Shown here: positions 22,901-34,900 of the stretch, in pieces
Layout of the letters: every line of letters starts with the position of its first letter
Numbering within the stretch: the stretch's first letter is position 1
DNA from: Aphelocoma coerulescens
Lineage: Eukaryota; Chordata; Aves; Passeriformes; Corvidae
DNA: 64,000 nucleotides
Assembly: GCF_041296385.1 (NCBI RefSeq)
Contig: NC_091014.1
Span: forward strand, 15,351,578 to 15,415,577
Reading direction: 5' to 3'
Made by a program: the position numbers and the translations under genes
The notes under the pieces: generated by a model
What the model was told of the DNA's origin: nothing
Seen by the model: the letters and a program-made list of their open reading frames with translations, nothing else
The model's database searches: none

Positions 22901-25900
22901 ATTTGGCAATTTTATTTTATTTATTAGTGGATAAAAATAAAAATAATGGAATGGGTTTACAGTCTTTACCCCATCCCTTGTTATAGTCAGGACTGAATAC
23001 GACGTATTGCTAGCCAAAGTATAAGCTAAAATAAGACACATCTGCAGAGTCCCTGCTATTGTGCAAGAAATTTGCAAGATGAACCAACTGGTTTTGCTTG
23101 TATCAACAACAAAAAAAGACAAGTTGGATTTCTGGAAAAGTTAATGTATACCTAAATTATATTGCAATTAGAGGAACTGTTTAGAGACCTTATACAAGTC
23201 TCTTATCAATAACAAGGCTCTCTTCTGTGAGGTTGTAATGCTCTTCTTTTAGTGCTTAATTATTTTTGAATAACACAGTTCTATTTTACAGATGGCAGAA
23301 GATTTTTATGTTTCCTCTATGGAGCAAAATGGCAGTATTTTGGAACAAGATGTTCCTTACAATAATAGTTCTGTTGATCGTCTTGTTTCTTGGTAAGTGT
23401 TAGATAATTTCTTAACAAATGGGTAAAAGAAACCTGGTACATTGAGTTTATATCAGTACATTAATGGAAGGGATTTTAAGTTTAGTGTAAGTCAGCTCAT
23501 TTATTGAAAAGTTGTACCATAGAATGAAAGAGGAGAGGGCTAATACTGCATCCACATTGGGAATCCAAATGCAATTGTAATATACTGAGTGAATGAGAAG
23601 GAAAAATGGAGCTTAGTCTAGGCTGCTGCTTGGTTTCCCTTTCTCATACAGGTAAGTGAACTTGTTTGACAGCAGAATTTGGCTGAGCTGCACCTCATGC
23701 AGTAGATGGCACTCTTTCTTTTGGTTGCTGTTGAAACAGAAGACCAGAATATATCAAAGCACTGGGCTGACTGAATACTTTTGCTCAGTACAGATACAAA
23801 ACAGCTGCCGGCTACATTTGTTATGAGCAGATCCTCAGGTCTGTGAACTAAGAGTAAAGCTTTAATGGTTACCATATGCCTGACTGATGTCATTTAATGT
23901 CTGCCCTGACTGCTTTGTGTGGTAAGCATCTCCCGTACTTCAGTGATGAAAATAGTTCTCCTGTGTTTCAGGGATATTAGATAGTTCTCCATGGATAAGT
24001 GTTTCCAGTGCCTTAGAATATACATGCTACTTAACTCCAAGCTACTTGGAATAGAAAGAAAAAATGCATGGTTTTATTTTCTACTGAGGGAAACGTGCAG
24101 ATGCACTTATATATATAACAATGTCAGACCAGGCTACAGTACTATATTCTTAATATTTAAAGTACCAGAAATGCAATAAACTTTTAAAATTATTTTTAAG
24201 ATTATGTTTAGTATTATCCTTAAAAGTAGATCTTCAGTAAATGGCTTGAGATTGGGAACTAATTTATTTAATTTACTCTCTTGAACTGCTGTTGAAAACT
24301 TTGACCAGAGTTTGCTTTTGAGTTGGTGATGGTCATTGGTTTTGTGGAAAGATAGAATTGGGCTGAAGGGAAGCAGTGATGAGATTCCTGCCCCACAGGG
24401 TGAAGTGGTAGGTTACTGCAGGCCTAGGGTCTTCCTATAGCACAGGGACATGCATTTGTTTGCTCATAGTCTTCAATGCATTGTTTGAAGCTTCACTTCA
24501 GGGGTTTTATACCACCTAAATAACTCAGACATATGAAGGAGACTGTCCTAAGTGATTATATTCACTTTTTATATGCTTTTCTTTGGAGTTTATTTTGCCT
24601 GCTTAGACAAATGCAGCAGCAATTTAGTAACATCTGGCCAAAATACTCTGCAAGAACTGAGACCATGTCATGAAACGTGTATATTTGTTGATGTGCAGGG
24701 AGACATTTAAGGTGCTATGTTGGTTGTAGGAATGTCTGATGACCTTATGTTTAAAGATTGTAATATGAACTCTTAACTGGGTTAGGTTTGGGGTTTATGT
24801 GGATGTAAGTCCCAATTATTTTTTTTGTCCTTTGAAAGGTGTTTGCAGTGTACTGGCCCTTTTCCAGAACTATCAGGAGTATGTAATGGATGAAAGGAAG
24901 CTGAAAGATGTATGAAAGGCAAATGAAAGAAAGCTGAGTTGTAGCTTTCCTCCTCCATTCTTTTTATGATGTTGTTACAGTTAGTAGTTCCTACTGATGT
25001 TACTACTGCTGTGTTACTACAGTCCTCCTATTTTGATGGATGCTAAAGAAATAATTTTCTCCCTCTATGATTGAAGCACAAAGTAGACACTTCTGTCATT
25101 ACTAAAACACATGCATATCTTAAACCCTGTGTGAAGCAGATACTTGAGAAAATACTACTTCTTTTTGCTTCTCTTTCTCTTTTCTTACTGTCTGCTGGGA
25201 AATTTTAGCTCGGTTGTCAGCAGTGACATTTCGACACTGTAGGGTCTTTGGTAACATCTGTGCCTGGGCACAGATTTTATTTGAAATACCTGTTCAAGCA
25301 TATTTTGGGCAATGGTTTGTTATATTTCTGGGAATGTGCTAGAGCACTTCATGATTTATCAAGACCAATCTTTAAAATGTATGGATAACGTAATTGAAGT
25401 CATTATTGGTCCTATTACTGTTTGCTGAGCAGAAAGTCCAAATACCTATTTCTAGTACTGTGTCTGGTTTAGCATACATGCGCACCTGCAGATGTGAATA
25501 AGAACAGACTGTTTTTGTTTGCAGATGCTGTTAGAGAAATCAGGAAATACTCATCTGTTCATGTGAATGAAAAGGCTGCAAATGTCAACAGCAGCGCCTT
25601 TGATCATATTCAGATGAAACTCTTTCGATCGCAAAGAAACCTGTATCTCTCAGGTTTTTCCTTATTTCTTTGGCTGTAAGTATAACATTTTTCTAATGTT
25701 TACATAGTTTGTTTGTTACAGGAACTGTTGTAGAAAGTAATTGTAAAGTAAAGATCAGAAGGACAATTTCAGGAGATTAAAGAATTAATTATGAACAGGT
25801 TGGCTACAAGGTAAGTAAGACCAGGGAAAAGAATACCTTACAAATGTTTGAAAATTGGAAGGATATGTGAGCAACACATGGAGAGAAACATTTTGAATGC

Positions 25901-28900
25901 TGGAGAAAACATGTATTTTGCAGAAGTTTCTTTGGGGAATACTCATTTCCTTCCTTAAACTTACACCCTTTGTTTTGCACATGTAAAACTGGAATAAAAC
26001 AACCCTCAAAACTAAAGTACTGTTAAAATAATAGTAATAATCTGGCAAGCTGGTGTCATTGCACCATGCTGTGTTAAGAAGCAAAGCTTGAGCCTGACCT
26101 GAGCCACTTCAGCTCAAGCGTGAAGTTAAGAACTGTTGGATAATATTCTGGTTTTTGAGGAAAGTTTCAAATGTATTACAGATCAAACGCTTTGTGGCAA
26201 CTTGCCCACTATGGTGTTATGATCTTAGGTCTGGTATCCTTTTCAAGGTGCTTAAGTACAGCTCACAAAACAGGGTAAAGGAAAGGGCAGTTCTGTACTG
26301 CCCACCTGTAGCAGCCAAGACTACCTGTGAATCAGTAGTCACAACAACCTGCAGATCGTATCAGCTGGGCAGAGAGCACATGAAGTCACTGGACACCGAT
26401 AGTGTGAACAAATGGAAACAGACATGTTGGTCTGATGATTTCCTATTTGTGCGTTTCTGTGGTGACTGGACAAGAAGTGTTGGTCCTCTTAGGAGTTCCC
26501 TCAGTGAGCTGCTTGACATTGCCTCAATACTCAAGAGGAGCACAAAACAAGAAAATGACAGACTTATGACAAACTTCTTCCCCTTAGAGTGATGTGTGGC
26601 CATTTTAGCAGAGCATGGAGCATAAAGAAGTGTCAAGGAAAAATGAATACGAGGCTTGAGCAGAAAAACCGTGGAAAAAACAATGTGGCTGTAGCCTTGC
26701 TCAGTAGTGATAGGAATGCATCAAGTTCTTTGTCCTCCTACAGAAAGGTTAAGTAAATATGCACAAATATGTTTTTAAACTCTGCTCCAAGGGGAATAGC
26801 TGGATTGTGTCATACACAAGAATTGGAAGGTGGTCTCTCAGGGTCCTACTTACATTCAGCTTCCAAGGAAGAAAACTTGTAAAGTGGCCCCAGTAGATTT
26901 TATTTTGTATAAAAGCTCTGCTCTTGAAGAGGTTTGCTTGAGGCTTTTTTGAGGTTCTGGCCTTTCACCAAGATTTAGGAGAAATAAGCATTCTTCAGTA
27001 GTGGCTAGATCAAAGGACTTTTCTTAGTAGAGCTGTTTTGCTTATCCATGAAGCAGGCATAATGTCTGTCAGAGAAGTGGAGGAAAGGCGTTCCTTGGGT
27101 TTCCTTATCCTGCACTGCTGTACCATCACCCAACCAACATGAGACCCCAGCTAGTGTGAATGGGTAATTGGATGCCCCTAGTTCATTCTTTGTGTCAGTT
27201 TTGGTTCATTTTAGCACATCAGCCAATAGGAGAATTCCACAAGACTGGTAAATGGAGATTCATGAAATGGAGGAGGCTGGGAGCTTATCACTTCTGGCAA
27301 GACAACAGCAGTTGTGGGGTACAGATGAGGAAAATTATGTATCAGTGAAGGTATTTGGGCCAGCTGAGCCCTCATCTGCAAACTGCACAGAAAAGAGGAG
27401 TGTCATAGACCCGAAAGACTGTCCCCTGGGTAGGACAGAGACACCCATCTGCTAGTTTCACCTGGTCCTCTGTCAGCCCATGCTGTACCAGAAAGGGATA
27501 AGAAGGGCTGAAAACGAAAAGAGAATCTCAAGAAAACATGAGCCTACTGCTCACTGGGGCCTTCTAGGAGAGTCGGCAGGGAATGTAACATCACTCCCAG
27601 TAGTGGAAGATGCAGCTAGGGAGTACGTAGGCCATTTGGGCATACAAAAGTCTGTGGCATCCTAGGATGGCAGAGGGAGTTGGCCAATGTCATTGCAAGG
27701 CTTAGTTTGAAAGATCACAGTTCTGGGGAGAGTCCTGATGACTGCAAAAAGGCAAACATAATCCCATCTTCCAGAAGGATAAAAAACAGGATGTAGGAAA
27801 CTGGAGACTGGCCTCCCTGGAAAGGTTATGAAGCAAATCTTAAAGACATCTTCAGGGACATGAAGGACATGATGACTTGGAACAGCCATCACACGCTTAC
27901 TTAGGGAAGATGATGCCTGACCATCCCTGTTGCCTTCTGCAGTGAGATGAATGGCTGTGTGGATAAAGAACAGTATATCCGTTTTGCAAGGCCTTTGACA
28001 TAGTGCCTTTTAGTATCCTGAGAGTCTAACTGTGGAGGGACATAGGCTGGAGAAGTGGAGAAAAAAGCAGGTGGAAAATTCCCTGGACCTTTGGGCTCAA
28101 AGGATAATAATGATGTAAATTTTAGCTGGTGCCCCTCAGGGATTGGTACTGGTCTCGGTATTGTTTAATGTCCTTATTAACAACATGGATGATAGGATTG
28201 AGCGTGCTCTCAGCAAGCTGCTCACAGTGCCAAATCAGAGTGGTTGACATCTTGGAGAGCAGTGCTGTTTTTCAGAGGGAGCCAGAAAGGTTGAAGAAAT
28301 GTAATGACAGAAATCTCATGAAGCTCAACAAAGACAAATGCAAAGTCTTACATTTTACAGGATAATCATATACAGCATCCGGGCTGGGGACTGGCTGTGT
28401 GGGCGGGCAGGAAACAGTTTTGTAGGAAAAAACCTGAGGATCCTGGTGGACAGCCAATCTTGTATTGAGCTGTGATAGCAAGGATGTCGTCAGCAGGTCA
28501 AGGAAAATTGTTATTCTCCTCTGTCTGACACGTGGTGCTGCAGCTGCAGGACTGTGTCCAGTTTTAATTCCCCAAAATATTGGAGTACTGCAGTGGGGTA
28601 CAGAGAAAGTTGGGAGGCTGAAATATGTGACCTGTGAGGAGATGATGATGGAACATGGCTTTCAGACAGAAGAGAAGAGACTTTGAAGGGACAATCCCAT
28701 TGATTTGTATGTCTGTCTAGTAGCAGAAAAGATGGATCCAGTTCATCTCAGTGGATCCAAAAAGGAATGACAAGAGTTAACAGGAATCTGAGTTGTTCTG
28801 ACTTGTGGTAAAAAAGTACTGCTACTGTCAAGAGTGGTTAAACACTAGAACAAGGACCCTGAAGGATGGCGGAAACTCCGATCTCTGAAGATGGTAGGAG

Positions 28901-31900
28901 CTCAACTGGACAAGCCTCTGAGCAATCTGCTCAACCTGGCCTCCTTTGCATGGGATGGAAGCCGCCTTCGACCTACACGATTGTGTGATTCACTTTTAGT
29001 TGTGATGTTTTATTGATTCCTGCATCTGTAAGTTAATAGCAAAACTTGCTAACCTTTGGAAAAGTAGTGACATGGAGACCTTAACTTCTTTATTAACCTC
29101 CAAAATAGTAAGGAGCTTTCAATGAAAAAGCAAGGGGGTGGAGGGAGGCTTAACTTGAAAAGGTCTATTAATACTCTTCCAGTTATGGAAAAGCCAATTA
29201 CTTGGATTTTCAAATTTCTTTGAAGAGCAGCTGCATAGTTACATTATAGGCATTAATTTAACTCAGTGTTATGTTACCTTGATTCAGCAACATTTGAAAG
29301 ACTTCAAGATGAGTTATGAAAGTAGTGATGCAAAGAAGCAATCACTAGATCAAATCACAGGAGGTATTTGCAAAACTTAGAATTGAGGTTTCGTATGAGT
29401 GCTGACATCTGCACGTGTTCTGATTTAACTGTATTGACAGTACTTTGAAGACTAATGTGCTCACATTGCTACTTTTATTCTTGCAAGGCTGTTTATGAAA
29501 TTGTGAGGGTTTTTTTTTTCACTGTACTCATTACCATAACTTGTTGTTTGGCTCTTGCATTTGGAGATCAATCCTGTTAAAAATACTGGGTCATTTAACA
29601 GTATTTAAACAGCCTTTAAGCAGTCAGGTCTCTGACCCCTTAATGGCTGTGGGTATTTAGGAGGAGGGAAGTTCTGCATCAAGTGAAAATCAGAATGTCA
29701 ATGGATGAAAATATTTTCAGTCTCTCCTGTTACTGTTATTTGTCATCGATGAGCCTGAATGTTTCCCTTAAGGTACTTAAACAGCCCTCTTCTGGTTTTA
29801 TTTTTACATCTAATGCAGAGAGAGAAAAGGGCTTGTTTTGGTTTGTTGGATATTTTTGTTTGGTTTGATTTTTGTTGTTTTGGTTTTGCTTGTGGTTTGG
29901 GTTTTTTTATTATTTATGCTGTAAATTACAGTTCTGTTCACTGTTTTTCTTCACCAGTGTATTGAGACGTACTGTTACCCTTCTTACTCAGTTGGCAAAA
30001 GAGATGGCATCTCATGCAGCTCTGGAGACACAAGTAAATGATGCTACTGAAGCAGCCAAAAAATACATGGCGGAGAACGAAAGGCTGCAGGAGGTACCTT
30101 TGAGCTTCATCAGTAACTTTCTTAGCAGCAAGTAGTTAATACAATGTACTCCGAGGATGGTTTGCTACGGAATGCTTGTCCATTTTTTTCCTTCTGGTTG
30201 AAAAAGGAAGAAAAATATTTTTACAGTATGTAATTTAGAATACTGAAAACAAACTGTAGTAGCATTTTATTAACAAAGGAAACTGAAGTAAACCAAGTAA
30301 ATGAAGTTCTGTCTTTCCAGTACGAACTTCATCAAAGTAGTAATAGATTCTTAATGTATTTCTTTGAATTCAGTCATAACAAAGTAGAGGGAGACACTAA
30401 TTTTATTCCTTTTATCCCATATTGCCTGTTTAGGTCAAGGCTGTAGCAGTCCAGGATGAAAAAGCCTACTAAATAACTGTTTTCATACTGACTGTTTCTT
30501 CTTAATAGGATTTTCTCCAGTCTTGAAATGTATTTTCTAATTTGAAAAATATTCTTTTGTATTTAATGGATTTCATATTGTATCTTTTTATGGTGGGTCA
30601 GCCAACTTCATAATACTTCCCCTTCTTAGTAGGATACTGTTGTAGTATTAATGAGAATACTACCAAAAATTTATTACTTAAAAAAAAAAGATCAATGGAC
30701 AAAAGAGATGTTATTTTTATGCAAAGAATGGTTAAGCTGTGGTTCAATACATAATTGTATTCAGGAAGGAAAGTCATCAAAGATGATTAAGATAAATGTA
30801 TGAAATCTTTTCTTGTAACTGATTAGTTTGACTTCTGTTTGAAGAGACGGAACCATAAGCTAGAGTTCAGACATCTAGACATATGAAGACTTCTAGAGTC
30901 TGGCACATTGTCAAAACAAAATTCCCTGCAGGTGTGTACAGGTTTCCTTCCAGTTTGTCTGAAGCAGTGTCTATGGTTACTGACACTGTAATTTTTTGTA
31001 ATAAATCTTCATAGAAGACTCTAGACAAAAGAAGGGATACAAAAAATCCAGTTGTTTGAGAGGTGTTGTAAAACAAGGATCACTAGTCTGTGTTAGGTGT
31101 TTCCCAAGTATAAAATGATTCCAAAATTTTGGGATTTGGTATTTTGTCAGAATGATTCAAATTCCTTCCCTCAGCCATGGAATTTGTCTCTTTACTGCCT
31201 ATGGGTACGTTTTTTTTTTCTTCTCTGTCCTGTTGGGATTTTGCCAAAAGTCCTCTTTTTTGTTCTGCTTTCACATTCTCTTAGCAACACATTCTCTTAG
31301 CCACTTGCAAGTGATAGCCAGAAATTGGAAACTGTACTCTTGCCTGTTTTTATTTGTGCATTTGATTGCATGGTTTTTAAAAACACAGGTAGCCACAGGT
31401 ACAGGCAATATGCTGTGGCTGGATCTCCTTTGTGATGGACATGGGAAGTGTTCAGGACTGGAATATTTTAACTTCATAGGCATCCTGTGGCTTAGGCTTC
31501 TCTGTGGCTTGGCCCCTGCATTTGTGTTTATTTACAAGTGTGCTTCATTTCACTGTTGGAGAGAAGTGAGAGCAATTGCACATAAGGCGCTGGCTGCAAG
31601 TATAAATACTGTGAGTTTACTCTGGTGTACAAGGTCTGCACTGTCACCTGTTCAGAGGTTCCATGGAGCACAGAACTTAAGATAAAAGTTTACAGAAATA
31701 GTTATTTGCATATTAATAGAGGTGAGCACAAAGCAAAGAAGGCAATTGGCTATGGTTTCGTTTTGAGCAGTTAAATATCATCTCAGTCTTTGATTAAATA
31801 TCTTATGGAAAATTTTTTTCAGCTCTTTTCCTTCGACTGTTTACCACTCTTTATAACAGTTCTTTTTCTTCTTCCTAAAGTAATCTTTCCCCTTTGCTCC

Positions 31901-34900
31901 TGCCTGTGCCTGGTAAGCTCTGATACTGCTAGTTCACCTAACAGCTTTTGTCTCAGTTGTTTTACTTCATCCCGTTAAACATTTGCCACTTCTTTTGCTA
32001 TTACAGAGATAATGTGTGGTTAGATAGTAGAAGCTTTATGAGAAAAGGGTCTTGTTATGGGATCTAATCTTACATGTTAAGAGCATGCATAAGTATAGTA
32101 GTGCCAACATTTTTGGAGTACAGGGAATATATTGCTCTTGTGTCAAGTGTTTACAGGGCTCTTCCTGAATTCTTTCCTAGTTTTTGTCTTGAATTTCACT
32201 GGAAATAGAATCTGGATATTGGAACTATTCTGAAGATTGAAGTAGCTGCAAACCTACAAGGAGAGAATTGGAAGAAATTATTAGAACCAGTTGCACATAA
32301 ACATGGCAGCGTTCTGTCACTGACAGCCCCAGTGTGTATCTTCTGAAAAATCCATTTATAACCGAAGTGAAAGTTGTACACTTGATGCAGACATGCAAAG
32401 TACTCTTACAAAGGAGATAATGCCCTTCTGTTACAAGTATGCCATTACCTAAAACACTGAGCTTGTTTATTTCCTTTTTTTTTTTAATTTGGGAAGATTT
32501 TTTTCTAGAATGACTATCTGCCTGTATCAAGTTGACATTTGATAAAACCTAATGCTTTGCAAGATCAGGGCTGACATTCCCTGGATATTTTGCATTAATA
32601 TCAGACTAATGAAAATAAAACTAATTGTAGCAACTGTGGTTTTTAATAGGCCTTGAGAGGAAAAGGACATGGTAAAAAGAAAGAGTCAACAGATGCAACT
32701 GAGGAAAAGTTGAAGGAGGAAGTTGAACATTTGAAAGCAGAGCTACAGAAGACATCAGATGGTAAGTATTAGTTAGGACTTCTTTGCAAATAGAAAAATG
32801 GTATTTCAACACTGAATGTCAAAAAAGTATTCTAGCTATAGCATGAACTAACTTCATCTGTTTCCAGAACACTTGGTATGTGGTTTCTTTACATTTGACT
32901 AGGAACTGACAAAACATGCCATTGCCATCCCAGTATTTTAGTAAATGTGTTCATTATGAAAATATGTAAAGTGTAATCGGAACACCGTAGTTAAGTTGTA
33001 ATTATTAACAAATTGGACTGATATATTTAAGTGGTGTTGACTTATCTTTGTCAGTGACACAGCCAGGATATGGAATGATTTGCAGGTTGCTTGTAGCATT
33101 GGTTTGATCTTTCATGTCATACACAGCAGCCACTCTGCCTGTATAAAATGGGGAAATACTGTGGTTGAGGTTTTTTACTAACACAGGATTTCTGTCAGCA
33201 GAAAAGTCCTTGACTGGTATTCTAAATTTATATATGTTCTGCAGTTGAGGTATTAAGATGTTGTAAGAAGCCAGAGGTCGGAAGCCGCGGCGGTACGGGG
33301 AGCTCGGATCCCCGGCGGGGGGAGAAGAACAGACAGCAGCCAATATGGTTGAAAACTAAACTCCGATTTATTAGCAGTCTCGAGGCACTTAAATAGTATA
33401 CCAGCTTGTTAGCTTCTAAGGGGCTTACTTATCAGGATATTTTTCTATTTCTACACAATCAGGCTACATTGGCAGTCTTCCACAATCTTGTTATGTTCAA
33501 AGGAATCTTGTCCTTGCCTCCCTTATACTCCTAGATATCACACCTGCAAGTACGTTACTCCCTGAAATTTCTCAGGCTGGAACTGTTTTGCTTTTCACAG
33601 AGACTTTCCCACAGAAAGTGTCTCATACACACAGGCCCAAAAACCCTCCAGCTCAATAGCTTGCACAGCTCCTTTATTGATCCCAATAAATCCATTCTCC
33701 AACAAATTCCCCGTTTTTTTCTTTTGTGCAAGCAAAGCTGGAGTGATCACAGATGTAGACTTTATATATTGTCTATTGCAAGCATCGGGAGGCAAGGTGA
33801 ATACACTGCCAGTTCTACAGTAATCAAATATTATACAAATAAAACTAGTTATAATTTCAAACTTAACAACTTTAACTATCCCTTTAAGTTGAGACCGTCT
33901 TTTTCTATAATCATATAGTTAATTGATGTAACTTACTTATCTATTAGTGGAATGGGAAAAAATGATTTAAAAGACCTAAACAGCATAAACCTCTAAACCT
34001 TTCACAGCCGTGGCTGCGGCTAATAGCAGAAGATCAATAGCTACTTAACTTTATATTATTACATGTCTAACATTAATAACACACACTTAACTTATTAAGC
34101 ACTTGCAAGGCTATATTAAACTTAATGGCTACGTAGCTTTGACATCACTTAAACTCTACACAACTTAACTTAGCAGAACTTAAAATTAACTTTACTTAAA
34201 CTTAACTTTGCTTAGACTTAACACGAATTAACCTTAACACTACCTAAACGTTATGCAACTTAACCTTATCACTTAAATTCTACAGAACTTTAAACTTAAC
34301 AGAACTTAAAATTAAAGAACTTAACTTTAACAGAAATTAACTTTAACATCACGTAAACTTAACAGAACTTAAATGTACTCTTATTTCAAGACATTACTTT
34401 TGAGTTTGGTGTTATACTCAAAAACTTTTTGCAATATACCCAAAAATTTATGCAATTATTTCTCTTAGTTTTGTTTTTGGAAAGAGTTCCCCGACACCCA
34501 GCACCAGTCACTAGCAACCACCTAGGGCAGCTGTTATTATCGCCCCAGAGTCTCATTATTTCTCCTGCTATGGAGAGTGGTGGATCTGGCAAGTCCTCAG
34601 CTCCTTCACTCAGCCACGTCTCAGCCTCTCTCAAGGGTCCTCAGGACAGGTCTCACAGTCCCAGCTGTTATGGTAGTGGCATCACGTCCCTCAGGAGCTG
34701 ATGCTGACTGTGCTTTCTTGTTTCGGGGTCCTGTAGCATGGCACCACTTTGCTGGGCACCTCTCTGGTCAGTGATGTAGCGATGACTTGTCCCTGTTGTT
34801 GCAGGACATTCTGCAGTGTTGCAGTCTACGTTCGTTCCCAGAGCAGGAACTGTGAAGGGGTTAACAACTGTAAGATACTGATGTAATGCTTTTGAACACA

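Noticed and set aside
31152..31685. 177-aa hydrophobic plus-strand frame
   Set aside because: Phe/Leu-rich from T-rich DNA, no splice support and no family resemblance. Considered chance.
33005..33343. 112-aa minus-strand frame at the left LTR edge, with a near-copy at 36045-36254
   Set aside because: The shared N-terminal part is simply LTR sequence present twice. The C-terminal parts are unrelated flanking or leader sequence.
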